From Desulfospira joergensenii DSM 10085 (lineage in GTDB: Bacteria; Desulfobacterota; Desulfobacteria; Desulfobacterales; Desulfobacteraceae), in contig NZ_ATUG01000001.1 of NCBI RefSeq assembly GCF_000420085.1, positions 1,178,001 to 1,242,000 of the forward strand: 64,000 nucleotides of DNA, in the 5' to 3' direction. The notes below the pieces were generated by a model. It saw only the letters and a list, made by a program, of their open reading frames with translations, ran no database searches and was not told where the DNA came from. How positions within the stretch are numbered: the first letter of the stretch is position 1; every line of letters starts with the position of its first letter. Made by a program: the position numbers and the translations under genes. Shown here piece by piece: positions 7,833 to 16,786 of the stretch.

Positions 7833-9593
7833 CTAGCTTGTTTTGAAGGTTTTAAAGCTGACCCTGTCAATATACTGGGGGGGCAGCACTTTTTTCAGGG
7901 TGTTTTCCACCTCCCAGATAAGATCCGACTTTGTTACCTTGTTCTCCTTTTCCGTGACAAGGTTCTTTTGAATCGATTCGAAGATAAGGTCCCTGTAAAA
8001 GGGCATATTATCATTTATCTCATGATAAGCCCTCTGATCGGAATAATCAATGGAGATGTCTGCCTGGACGTAGGCCATCCCGCTGGAATTCCCCGAGGTC
8101 AGAATGAGAAAATCCGTCAATACGATGGAACCGGATTTTTTAATGACAGAAAGTTGATTCACATCGATGGTCACACTGGCGACTTCCGGCTCCTTGACCG
8201 GATCATATACGGCAACAGGAACCGGCTGCTTGTTCGGAACCTGGGCCGGTCCTTTGGTAAAGAAGAGAAAATAGGCCGTGGGGACTGATATTCCCAGAAC
8301 CAGGAGCGCGGAAACTCCGGCAATGACCAGTCTGGATTTAAACCACGGACTCTTTGTATTTTCGGGTTCTTCTTCACTCTCCCTTGTAATCTCCTCGGTC
8401 CCTTCCAACACCACCTGATCATTGTCTTCTTCTTCGCCGTCCAGAATATCTTCGGTGTCAAACTCATCCAGGGTCTCCCCGTCGTCCAGCAAATCACCCA
8501 GAACATCCTCATCTTCCTGATCTGCAGCCATGAGCAGGGTGTCTATATCATCCTGGGAAATTAAAATATCCTCTTCATCTTCAAGAAAATCGTCATCCTC
8601 ATCGCTTCCCTGGAGCAGACTGTCAATATCTTCCTGGGTGACCTCATTCAAGTCCTGTTCGTCAAGCCCGGGTTCTTCTACGTCAGTCCGGCCGATTTCC
8701 GATAATTCTTCTGTCTCCTCTGCAGGGGCCGGTTCAGGTTCAATGGAATCCGGTTCCGGCTCATCATCCAGAACCACGGTTTCCGATGGTTCAGCTTCCG
8801 CTCCAAGGGCAACCGGTTCTTCTTCGGGTTCTTCTTCCGGATCCGGCTCAGGTCCCTTTCGGATCAACTCGTCAATGGTTTCCTGGGCAATCAGAGCCGC
8901 TGCCACATCCACGGCTTCTGATTCCTCAATGATGAAATCATCCTCAATATCAACCATCTCAATCCCGGATTCTTCTTGGGAATCGACGGGATCGGAGTCT
9001 GCCCCTGCATTATCTGTCATCAAATCATTGATATCTTCCTGGGAGATCAGCTCCAGATCATCGGCCTCATCCTCGGGATCCTGGGAATCTTCAGGCTCGG
9101 ATTCCGAATCGGAATCCGAATCCTCGGTTGAAGAGTTCATCAGGCGCTGGATATCTTCCTGGGAGATCAGCTCCATCTCTTCATCCTCATCTTCACTTTC
9201 AGAAGAATCGGCATTCATCATCCGGTCGATGTCTTCCTGGGACAACTCACCGCCATCCCCTGCCGTGTCATCGGATTCATCCGGTTCCGGCTCATTCTGG
9301 GCGGTACCGGCATTCATCATCCGGTCGATATCTTCCTGGGACAGCTCACCCGGCTCATCTCCGGGGTCTTCCCCATCCGCCTCAGAAGACGCCTCTTCAT
9401 CGGCCGTATCTGAAACGCCTCCGCTCATAAGGCTGTCGATATCATCCTGGGACAATTCACCCAGCTCATCCTCGACAGGTTCAGGCTCCTGTTTAAGATT
9501 TTCTTCCGCCTCTTCAATGGAGGATGCGTCCAGGAGTTTATCTATATCATCCTGGGAGATCAGACTTTCTTCTTCAAAATTTTCATCTGACAT
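7833..9593 (-). CDS. Acidic FliL-like membrane protein with nine FliM-N-type motifs
   Basis: The 586-residue product has three parts. Residues 1-415 are extremely Asp/Glu-rich and carry nine short motifs: ISQDDIDKLL (12), LSQDDIDSLM (47), LSQEDIDRMM (84), LSQEDIDRMM (117), ISQEDIQRLM (143), ISQEDINDLM (183), IAQETIDELI (235), VTQEDIDSLL (318) and ISQDDIDTLL (345). These match the N-terminal peptide of FliM (here LSQDEVDSLL), which in characterised bacteria binds phosphorylated CheY. One membrane segment follows at about 420-445, then a periplasmic domain of about 140 residues resembling FliL. The ATG at 9593 follows GAGGTGAGG. A separate ordinary fliL is at 21127-21714. Function is unknown; docking of CheY-P or of switch proteins at the membrane is inferred. 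Confidence 0.85.
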   Translation of the reverse strand: MSDENFEEESLISQDDIDKLLDASSIEEAEENLKQEPEPVEDELGELSQDDIDSLMSGGVSDTADEEASSEADGEDPGDEPGELSQEDIDRMMNAGTAQNEPEPDESDDTAGDGGELSQEDIDRMMNADSSESEDEDEEMELISQEDIQRLMNSSTEDSDSDSESEPEDSQDPEDEADDLELISQEDINDLMTDNAGADSDPVDSQEESGIEMVDIEDDFIIEESEAVDVAAALIAQETIDELIRKGPEPDPEEEPEEEPVALGAEAEPSETVVLDDEPEPDSIEPEPAPAEETEELSEIGRTDVEEPGLDEQDLNEVTQEDIDSLLQGSDEDDDFLEDEEDILISQDDIDTLLMAADQEDEDVLGDLLDDGETLDEFDTEDILDGEEEDNDQVVLEGTEEITRESEEEPENTKSPWFKSRLVIAGVSALLVLGISVPTAYFLFFTKGPAQVPNKQPVPVAVYDPVKEPEVASVTIDVNQLSVIKKSGSIVLTDFLILTSGNSSGMAYVQADISIDYSDQRAYHEINDNMPFYRDLIFESIQKNLVTEKENKVTKSDLIWEVENTLKKVLPPQYIDRVSFKTFKTS

Positions 9594-9635
9594 GGCCAAC
9601 CTCACCTCTTTATCCCGGTTCTGACACGCCGGGGT

Positions 9636-10382
9636 TTACGTTCCATATCCCTGAAGCCTTGCCTTCAGCTTAACCAGTATTCCCGTATGAATCTGACATA
9701 TGCGGGATTCGGTCAAAGAAAGAATGTCTCCGATCTCTTTTAGGGTCAGTTCATCATAATAATAAAGAGAGACCACCATCTGCTCTTTTTCGGTCAGGGT
9801 TTTTATGGTTTCCGCCAATACCTGTTTCAGCTCTTTCCTATCAAAATCATCGGCAGGATCCCCTTCTCCCTTGATCCCGGACTGAAACCGGGTCTGGGAA
9901 AAGGTATCGTTCTTTTTGGTTTTAATGAATTCATCCAGACTTAAAACTGCTGCCCCGTGGATATCCGTCAGCATGTTCTGGTAGGTTTCCAGATCCACGT
10001 CCAGGGCATGGGCCACTTCCAGGTCCGTTGCAGGCCCCCTTTTCTCGTCTTCAATCTGCTTGACCGCCTTGGTGATATCCTGGATCTTTTTTCTCATGGA
10101 ACGGGAGTATGTATCCATGCTCCTGAGTTCGTCCAGAATCGCTCCCTTAATCCTGTACTTTGCATAGGTCTTAAGACTCACATGCCGGGAAGGATCAAAT
10201 TTATCCACCGCATCGATCAGTCCGAGGGAGCCTGCCGATATGAGTTCGTCAAACATCACGCTGGTGGGCAGACGCATGGCAAACCTGGCAGCGATGTTCT
10301 TGACCAGGAAGGCATATTCGACAATACTCTTCTGGCGCCAGGCATGATCTTTTTTCAGGGATGTTTTTTGCGGTTTGCTCAT
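9636..10382 (-). CDS. fliA: Flagellar sigma factor FliA (sigma-28)
   Basis: FliA directs transcription of late flagellar and chemotaxis genes. The 248-residue product shows sigma region 2 (about residues 20-95: IVEYAFLVKNIAARFAMRLP ... GLIDAVDKFDPSRHVSLKTYAKYRIKGAILDELRSMD), region 3 (about 110-160) and region 4 (about 195-245: LTEKEQMVVSLYYYDELTLKEIGDILSLTESRICQIH). This arrangement is that of the FliA/WhiG family. It lies 42 bases after flhG at the distal part of the fliL-flhA-flhF-flhG operon, a common location. Confidence 0.97.
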   Translation of the reverse strand: MSKPQKTSLKKDHAWRQKSIVEYAFLVKNIAARFAMRLPTSVMFDELISAGSLGLIDAVDKFDPSRHVSLKTYAKYRIKGAILDELRSMDTYSRSMRKKIQDITKAVKQIEDEKRGPATDLEVAHALDVDLETYQNMLTDIHGAAVLSLDEFIKTKKNDTFSQTRFQSGIKGEGDPADDFDRKELKQVLAETIKTLTEKEQMVVSLYYYDELTLKEIGDILSLTESRICQIHTGILVKLKARLQGYGT

Positions 10383-10424
10383 TGTTTGGGTTCAATTTCC
10401 AATGATTATCTCAATTCCCGGTTT

Positions 10425-11312
10425 TCAATTGTTTATCCCGGCCTGGAATACCTTATTCATAAAAAAGGTCAGACTCCCCCCGTTCTGCCTGCGGCTCTTC
10501 TCCAGGGAAACACCGATCCTGTCCATGGCCAGGGCAGCGGCTGAATCCGGAGCATGATCCATTAGCAGACCTCTTTTCTGAACAGCTTTCTGGACCTGCC
10601 GGTCAAAGGGAATGCAGCCCAGGTATTCCAGCACTACATTTTTTAAAAATTTATCCAGGGCATTGCTCAGGGAGGCATATACCCGTTTGGCATCTTTTTG
10701 AGATTCCACCATATTCACAATGAGCTTGAAATACCGGGTCCCATATTCCTGGGACATGACCTTCATCAGGGCATAGGCATCTGTAATGGAAGTCGGTTCG
10801 GCTGTTGCCACCACCACGCATTCATCTGCAGCCGAGTTAAAATAGAGGACATTTGCCGAGATCCCGGCCCCCGTGTCCACCAGGATGATGTCTGCCTTGT
10901 CCGCCAGGGTTTCAAACTCGCTGAGCAGGTTGAGTTTTTCTCCCTCACTGAGGCGGGTAAGATCGGCAAAACCAGACCCCCCGGGAATAATATCGACCCC
11001 GTGTTTGGACCTGACCATGACCTGTTCCAGCCTCTTTTCCGAACTGACCACATGGCGGATATTGTACTCGGGTCTGAGATTGAAGAGGATATCAACATTG
11101 GCCAGCCCCACGTCTGCATCAATGATCACCACCCGCTTGCCCGTCCCGGCCATGGAAACGGCCAGGTTGCCCACGATATTGGTTTTTCCCACGCCGCCTT
11201 TGCCGCTGGTGACGGCAATGACCCTTGGAAGGCGGTTCGATGCCATGGATGTCCCACTCCTTGTCCTTCTATGGTTTTTGGCCAGATCCCTTAGGCCTTT
11301 TGCCTGATCCAA
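10425..11312 (-). CDS. flhG: MinD-like ATPase FlhG (FleN)
   Basis: FlhG is a ParA/MinD-family ATPase that controls flagellar number by stimulating the GTPase FlhF and, in several bacteria, restraining the FleQ/FlrA activator. The 295-residue product has the deviant Walker A SGKGGVGKTN (about 36-45), the DADVGLANVD motif and the switch DTGAGIS. The start is a TTG at 11312: an in-frame stop lies just two codons upstream, and this start retains the N-terminal DQAKGLR element, the DQAxxLR motif that contacts FlhF. A later ATG (codon 23) would remove it. It follows flhF by 37 bases. Confidence 0.95.
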   Translation of the reverse strand: MDQAKGLRDLAKNHRRTRSGTSMASNRLPRVIAVTSGKGGVGKTNIVGNLAVSMAGTGKRVVIIDADVGLANVDILFNLRPEYNIRHVVSSEKRLEQVMVRSKHGVDIIPGGSGFADLTRLSEGEKLNLLSEFETLADKADIILVDTGAGISANVLYFNSAADECVVVATAEPTSITDAYALMKVMSQEYGTRYFKLIVNMVESQKDAKRVYASLSNALDKFLKNVVLEYLGCIPFDRQVQKAVQKRGLLMDHAPDSAAALAMDRIGVSLEKSRRQNGGSLTFFMNKVFQAGINN

Positions 11313-11349
11313 TAGTTACCCCCCGGTATTGTGGACTCCCGGATGCACA

Positions 11350-12504
11350 TCAATGTTGAATCCCGTAACCGGGTCCTTTTCCTAGAATGATCTTCAGCAG
11401 GGTCTGCCTGTCCGGGACAATCAGGTCCTCAGGGACTTTCTGCCCGTCGGTCAACAGGGAAACCGGCAGATGATAATCATTCAGCTGGTCCAAAATTTTG
11501 CCGCATCTTCTGGTTTCATCTATCTTGGTGAACACATAAGTATCCGGATCAAGAGCTGAAAAAGCCGATGCCGCTTCTTTCATATTAATCAATTCAGATG
11601 TAACACTCAAGGTTAAATGAACAGATATGGAAAAATCCGCCCGGATCAGTCCCACGATCTCGTCCAGTTTCTCCCTGTCATGGTGGCTGTGTCCTGCCGT
11701 ATCTATGAGTACGGTATCCATGGACTTCATCCGGTTCATGGCATTTGACAGGTCCCGGGCATTATAGGCCTGGATGCAGGGCAGTCCCATGATGGATCCA
11801 TAGGCTTTGAGCTGTTCAAAAGCCCCTATCCGAAAGTTGTCTATGGAAATCAATCCCACCCTCTTCTTCTTCTTAAAACTCAAAAAGGCCGCCAGTTTGG
11901 CGATGGTCGTTGTTTTTCCCACTCCTGTCGGGCCCACAAAAGCCGCAGCATGGGGATGCCGTGGCTCCTGATTCTCCTTAAAACCCTCTGTAACGGAAAT
12001 CCGGTCCAGGCAGATTTCCATGACCTTTCTTTTCATCTGTCTGATTTTCTTTTCCGGGTCAGCAAGGGAGCCTGTTTTATTATTGACTCCCGGATCAATG
12101 GACCGGCCTGCCCTTTCAATGAGGGAACAGGCCAGCTTTTCACTGACCCCGGCCCGGAGAAAAGAGGCCAGAACCCCCATGTTCTCAAAATTTTCGGAAA
12201 AAATATTTTTAATGCCGGAACCAAATCCTGCAATGGAGATCATGTCCTTGATCTGAACGATATCCTCCCTTACCGAACTTAAAAGGTCCCTGGCCGGCTC
12301 CCGGATTTCAGGCTCATGCTCCGTTTCCCAGGGGGAAGGGTTTTTCAGACCCGCCTCTACCTCAATCATCTCCCCGGCGTAGGGGTCCTGGGGTTTCCGG
12401 GGAATTTTCCTTGTTGAAAGAATCATGGCATCAGGCCCCAGTTCCTGTTTGATACTGGCAATGGCATCCTGAATATTGGCCGCCTTGAATATCCTTTTAT
12501 TCAT
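11350..12504 (-). CDS. flhF: SRP-type GTPase FlhF
   Basis: FlhF positions the flagellum at the cell pole in many bacteria. The 384-residue product has the N-terminal basic region (MNKRIFKAANIQDAIASIKQELGPDAMILSTR), a helical N-domain, and an SRP54-like G domain with G1 GPTGVGKTTT (191-200), the KRVGLISIDNFRIGAFEQLKAYG insertion box, DTAGHSHHD and the base-specificity motif TKIDE. It overlaps the flhA stop by 8 bases, implying coupling, and is followed by flhG, its usual partner. Confidence 0.97.
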   Translation of the reverse strand: MNKRIFKAANIQDAIASIKQELGPDAMILSTRKIPRKPQDPYAGEMIEVEAGLKNPSPWETEHEPEIREPARDLLSSVREDIVQIKDMISIAGFGSGIKNIFSENFENMGVLASFLRAGVSEKLACSLIERAGRSIDPGVNNKTGSLADPEKKIRQMKRKVMEICLDRISVTEGFKENQEPRHPHAAAFVGPTGVGKTTTIAKLAAFLSFKKKKRVGLISIDNFRIGAFEQLKAYGSIMGLPCIQAYNARDLSNAMNRMKSMDTVLIDTAGHSHHDREKLDEIVGLIRADFSISVHLTLSVTSELINMKEAASAFSALDPDTYVFTKIDETRRCGKILDQLNDYHLPVSLLTDGQKVPEDLIVPDRQTLLKIILGKGPGYGIQH

Positions 12505-14596
12505 CTTTTAGACTTACCTTTCCACTGGACTGTAAATTTATATCATCCACTATCTCTGCATGGGATACAACGAATACATTGGGTAGAGAAGGCTCTATGA
12601 GCTTTCTGAAATGGCGGCGCATGGCCGGAGAGGTCATGACAACCGGCTGGGTGTTGATGGCGATGAGTTTTTCCACCTCCCGGGAGACGGCCCCCACCAC
12701 CTCCTGAACCATTGCCGGATCCAGGGCAAGATAGGCCCCGTGCTCTGTGCGCTTCACGTTCTTGGACAGGATCTCTTCAAGGTTCCGGTCAAGGGTGAGG
12801 ACCTGGAGGGTTTTGCCTTCACCAAGATAGGGGGTCAGCATGCCCTTGGCAATCCTCTGCCGCACATACTCGGTCAAAAGATCCGGATCTTTTCCCATGG
12901 GCGCAAAGTCTGCCAGGGTTTCAACGATGGTGAGCAGATCCCGGATGGAAATCCGTTCCCTTAACAGGTTCTGGAGAACCTTTTGAACCGCCCCGATGCT
13001 CAGGAGGTTGGGCACCAGTTCTTCAACCGCCTTGGGACTTGTCTTTGCCAGGTTGTCCAGTAAGTGCTGGACCTCCTGCCGCCCCAGGAGCTCATGGGCA
13101 TTGGCCCTGACGATTTCAGTCAGGTGGGTGGCAATGACAGTGGAGTTGTCCACAACCGTATAACCGGCGAATTTGGCCTCTTCTTCCCTGTCTAGGGGGA
13201 TCCACAGGGCCGGCAGGTTAAAGGCCGGTTCAATGGTCTTGATGCCGTCGATCTCCTGGGCAGCACCGCCCGGATCCATGGCCAGAAGATGGTTGACCAT
13301 GAGTTCCGTACCCGCAGCCTCAACTCCCTTGATCATGAGCCTGTACTGGGAAGGTCCCAGATTCAGATTATCCCGGATATGAATGGGGGGAATGATGATT
13401 CCCATTTCCGTTGCAAACTGACGCCGGATGGCCCGGATCCGTCCCAACAGAGTCCCGTCCTGCTGCTTATCCACCAGGGGGATCAGACCATACCCCACCT
13501 CAAGTTCAATGGTGTCCAAACTCAGCAGGTGGTCCACATCCTCGGGCTGGCCCGAAGCCTCTTCCTCGGCCCCGGCCTCGGCCGCAATCAGATCTTTTTC
13601 CTCCTGCTCTTCTTCCCCTTTAATAAAGTACCAGGCCAGGGTTCCCAGGGTCAGCCCCAGGGTCATGAAGGGAATGGACGGCAGCCCCGGAATCAGCCCC
13701 ATGCAGAAAATGATTACCGAGCCGATAAAGACCGGGGTTGAGCTGGACAAAAGCTGCTTGGCAAATTCTTTTCCCATCTTGAGTTCCGATCCGGACCGGG
13801 ACACCAAAAGACCGGCTGCCGCTGAAATCAACAAAGCCGGAATCTGGGAAACCAGACCATCTCCCACGGTCAGCAGGGTATAATTGGTCAGGGCCTCTCC
13901 CATTTCCATGCCCTGCTGGACCACCCCGATGATAAAGCCCCCGACGATATTGATCAGGGTGATGACGATACCGGCAATGGCATCTCCCCGGACAAATTTG
14001 GAGGCACCGTCCATGGCCCCGTGGAATTCCGACTCACGGGCAATGGCCTGGCGCCGCTCCCCGGCTTCGATTTCATCGATCATGCCGGCATTGAGATCGG
14101 CGTCAATGGCCATCTGCTTGCCCGGCATGGCGTCCAGAGTGAACCTTGCCGCCACCTCTGCAATCCTGCCCGCACCCTTGGTGATGACCAGAAAATTAAT
14201 CAGCACCAGGATGATAAAGATGACCAGGCCCACCACATAATTTCCCCCCACCACAAAATTTCCGAAGGACATGATGATGGCCCCGGCCGCCATGGGTCCT
14301 TCACTGCCGTGAAGAAGGATCAGGCGGGTGGATGCCACATTCAAGGATAGCCGGAACAGGGTCAGAACCAGAAGCAGGGAGGGGAAAATGGCAAATTCCA
14401 GGGGCTTTGTGGTATACATGGTGGTGATGAGCACCACGATGGCAAAGGAGATGTTCAAGGCCAGAAAAAAATCGAGAATAATGGGATGAAGGGGCAGGAT
14501 CATGGCCATTAGAATGCCGATAAAGGCCAGGACCATTACAATGTCCGAAGACTCTCTTTTTAGCCCTGCTATGAAACCGACTTGTTCCGCTGCCAT
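12497..14596 (-). CDS. flhA: Flagellar export gate protein FlhA
   Basis: FlhA forms the nonameric ring of the flagellar type III export gate and uses proton-motive force. The 699-residue product has about eight membrane segments in the first 320 residues. The conserved FHIPEP cytoplasmic loop (AARFTLDAMPGKQMAIDADLNAGMIDEIEAGERR) is present, as is a C-terminal cytoplasmic domain (about 360-699) that docks export chaperones. Length is standard. It follows flhB by 56 bases. Confidence 0.98.
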   Translation of the reverse strand: MAAEQVGFIAGLKRESSDIVMVLAFIGILMAMILPLHPIILDFFLALNISFAIVVLITTMYTTKPLEFAIFPSLLLVLTLFRLSLNVASTRLILLHGSEGPMAAGAIIMSFGNFVVGGNYVVGLVIFIILVLINFLVITKGAGRIAEVAARFTLDAMPGKQMAIDADLNAGMIDEIEAGERRQAIARESEFHGAMDGASKFVRGDAIAGIVITLINIVGGFIIGVVQQGMEMGEALTNYTLLTVGDGLVSQIPALLISAAAGLLVSRSGSELKMGKEFAKQLLSSSTPVFIGSVIIFCMGLIPGLPSIPFMTLGLTLGTLAWYFIKGEEEQEEKDLIAAEAGAEEEASGQPEDVDHLLSLDTIELEVGYGLIPLVDKQQDGTLLGRIRAIRRQFATEMGIIIPPIHIRDNLNLGPSQYRLMIKGVEAAGTELMVNHLLAMDPGGAAQEIDGIKTIEPAFNLPALWIPLDREEEAKFAGYTVVDNSTVIATHLTEIVRANAHELLGRQEVQHLLDNLAKTSPKAVEELVPNLLSIGAVQKVLQNLLRERISIRDLLTIVETLADFAPMGKDPDLLTEYVRQRIAKGMLTPYLGEGKTLQVLTLDRNLEEILSKNVKRTEHGAYLALDPAMVQEVVGAVSREVEKLIAINTQPVVMTSPAMRRHFRKLIEPSLPNVFVVSHAEIVDDINLQSSGKVSLKDE

Positions 14597-14652
14597 TCAC
14601 ACTCCTGATAAACCCTTGACGGCCAGGCGCCAAGAAAATGTCATCTTTTCCC

Positions 14653-15720
14653 TTACTTGTTTTTCAAACCATACACATAGGCCAGCAATTCAGCCACGGC
14701 CTGGTAGTATTCCACGGGAACTTCCTTGCCGATATCTACATGACTATACAAATTCCGGGCCAGCTCCTTATCTTCCACCAGGGGAACATCATTTTCCCTG
14801 GCAATTTTCCGGATATTTGCCGCAATGGGCCCGGCACCCTTTGCCAGAACCCTGGGAGCATCCATTTCCTCCCTGTCGTATTTCAGGGCCACGGCAAGCC
14901 TTGTGGGGTTGGTGACCACCACGTCGGCTTCCGGCACATCGGCCATCATCCTCTTTCTGGCCGCCTCATGCTGGAGCTGGCGGATCCTGGATTTGACCAT
15001 GGGATCCCCTTCCGTCTGTTTGGTCTCATCTTTGACCTCTTTTTTGGTCATCTTCTGATCTTCTAAAAATTTCCACTTCTGGTAGGCGTAATCAAGGAAG
15101 GCCAGGACGATCATGATCAGGCAGACCTTGATAAAGATCCAGAAAGACACCTTGAGGATGAACAGGAGAATGGCACCGGTGCTGTTGTCGTACAGCCTCG
15201 AAATCTCGGTCAGCTCTCCTTTAATGGCATAATAGCACACCAGGCAAACCACGCCCACCTTGATCAAGGTCTTGAGAAATTCCACCACAGCCCTGGAGGT
15301 AAATTTCTGTTTGAATCCGTTGATGGGATCCAGACGGGAGGGTTTGGGTTCAAGGGCTTTCCAGGACACCACAAACCCCACCTGGGCAAAATTGGCCAAT
15401 AAGGCCGTCAGATAAACCGCCCCGAATACCGGCAGGCAGGTCATGAGAATTTTTTCCGTATGGACGTACAAGAGGCGAATGGCCTCCAGACGGGTGAAAT
15501 CCGGCACTCCCTGGAAATTATAGTTAAATTGGAAAACACCCATCAGATTTTGGTAGAAATAAAAGGCAAAGGCATACATGGCGGCCACACCGGCCATGAG
15601 CACAAAGACAGAGGGAATTTCCACGCTCTTGGCGACCTGTCCTTCATCCCGGGCCTTGCCGAGCTTTCGCGACGACGCGTCCTCGGTTTTCTCTCCGCCG
15701 CTCTCAGGATCTTCAGCCAT
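14653..15720 (-). CDS. flhB: Flagellar export switch protein FlhB (NPTR variant)
   Basis: FlhB is the export-gate subunit whose cytoplasmic domain cleaves itself at an Asn-Pro bond to switch from rod/hook to filament substrates. The 355-residue product has four membrane segments (about 35-215), a basic linker and the C-terminal domain ending ELLAYVYGLKNK. The cleavage motif, normally NPTH, reads NPTR (about 271-274; the codon is AGG). The Asn-Pro scissile bond is intact, so cleavage may still occur. It lies directly after fliR (3 bases). Confidence 0.97.
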   Translation of the reverse strand: MAEDPESGGEKTEDASSRKLGKARDEGQVAKSVEIPSVFVLMAGVAAMYAFAFYFYQNLMGVFQFNYNFQGVPDFTRLEAIRLLYVHTEKILMTCLPVFGAVYLTALLANFAQVGFVVSWKALEPKPSRLDPINGFKQKFTSRAVVEFLKTLIKVGVVCLVCYYAIKGELTEISRLYDNSTGAILLFILKVSFWIFIKVCLIMIVLAFLDYAYQKWKFLEDQKMTKKEVKDETKQTEGDPMVKSRIRQLQHEAARKRMMADVPEADVVVTNPTRLAVALKYDREEMDAPRVLAKGAGPIAANIRKIARENDVPLVEDKELARNLYSHVDIGKEVPVEYYQAVAELLAYVYGLKNK

Positions 15721-15723
15721 GGT

Positions 15724-16512
15724 TTATCCTCCGCCGATAAAAAACAGAAAATACATGAGTAATTTTCTAAATCCTTCAACATACCCCCGGGTCACGATGA
15801 CGATGATCTCCAGGGAGAGCCCGAACAGAAGCAGTCCGCCGATGATCTTCAGGGGAAATGCAACAATCATGACGTTCATCTGGGGGGAAAACTTGGCTAT
15901 CAATCCAAATCCAACGCTGACGAACAAGAGTGCGGCAATGACCGGGGCGCCGATTTTAACGGCCAGGACAAATAGATCTCCCATCAGTTCAAGCATTTTA
16001 ACCATGACCACCTTCTGGGCCATGAAAAATCCCAGGGGGACCAGGTCGAAACTGTCCACCAGGGCCATGATCATGATATGGTGGCCGTTGAAAATAAGAA
16101 AGACAACAATGCAGACCCAGTATCCGAGCTGGTCCATGATGGATACGTTGGCCCCGGTCTGGGGGTCCACCACATTGATCATGGCAAATCCCATCTGAAA
16201 TCCGATGACCTGGCCGGCCATCTGGACCGAACCGAAAAAGATCCTGAGGCTTAACCCCAGGGTCAGTCCGATCAGGGCCTCGGCCCCCATAAGCAGCCCT
16301 GTGGAGACCACATCCATGGGAAAGCGCTCCAAATCCACATGCACCACCGTATAGAGGAGAAGGGAAATCACCATGGCCAGTCCCGTTTTCAGCATGGCGG
16401 GAAAGACATTGCCGGAAAACACAGGCAATAAAAACAAAACAATGCTCACCCGGAGCAGAACCAGCATATAGGTTCTGAACTGGACCGGGTCTATGATGTT
16501 GAGGATCTCCAT
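15724..16512 (-). CDS. fliR: Flagellar export gate protein FliR
   Basis: FliR is an integral membrane subunit of the FliP5-FliQ4-FliR1 export channel. The 262-residue product is almost wholly hydrophobic with about six membrane stretches and carries the conserved QMAGQVIGFQMGFAMINVVDPQTG segment. It starts 2 bases after the fliQ stop, and flhB starts 3 bases after its own stop. Confidence 0.97.
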   Translation of the reverse strand: MEILNIIDPVQFRTYMLVLLRVSIVLFLLPVFSGNVFPAMLKTGLAMVISLLLYTVVHVDLERFPMDVVSTGLLMGAEALIGLTLGLSLRIFFGSVQMAGQVIGFQMGFAMINVVDPQTGANVSIMDQLGYWVCIVVFLIFNGHHIMIMALVDSFDLVPLGFFMAQKVVMVKMLELMGDLFVLAVKIGAPVIAALLFVSVGFGLIAKFSPQMNVMIVAFPLKIIGGLLLFGLSLEIIVIVTRGYVEGFRKLLMYFLFFIGGG

Positions 16513-16514
16513 GG

Positions 16515-16784
16515 CTAACGGATATACATGGGGATATTCTCAAGCACATGCCGGGTAAAGGTGATCAGTTTTTCAAGCATCCAGGGGGCGGCGAACAGCA
16601 GCCCTAGAAACACTGCAATTATCTTGGGTACAAAGGTCAGGGTCATCTCCTGGACCTGGGTAACGGCCTGGAACACGCTGATCACAAGTCCGGCAAGAAG
16701 GCCCAGGCCCAGCATGGGCATGGAAAGGTAAATGGTCAATGTAATGGCCTGTTTGGCAAATTCCACAACAAATTCCGGGGTCAT
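16515..16784 (-). CDS. fliQ: Flagellar export gate protein FliQ
   Basis: FliQ is a small two-helix membrane subunit of the export channel. The 89-residue product begins MTPEFVVEFAKQAITL and contains GLLAGLVISVFQAVTQVQEMTLTFVPKI, the family hallmark. The frame is open upstream of 16784, but GGAG lies in front of this ATG and the length then equals the family norm. It follows fliP by 2 bases. Confidence 0.97.
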   Translation of the reverse strand: MTPEFVVEFAKQAITLTIYLSMPMLGLGLLAGLVISVFQAVTQVQEMTLTFVPKIIAVFLGLLFAAPWMLEKLITFTRHVLENIPMYIR

Positions 16785-16786
16785 GT

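Noticed and set aside
8530..9624. Long plus-strand Ser-rich open frame of more than 360 codons opposite the acidic FliL-like gene
   Set aside because: It is the complement of Asp/Glu-rich repeats (GAA/GAT read as TTC/ATC and shifted to TCx), has low-complexity Ser composition and no ribosome-binding site; the minus-strand gene has clear domains and operon context.
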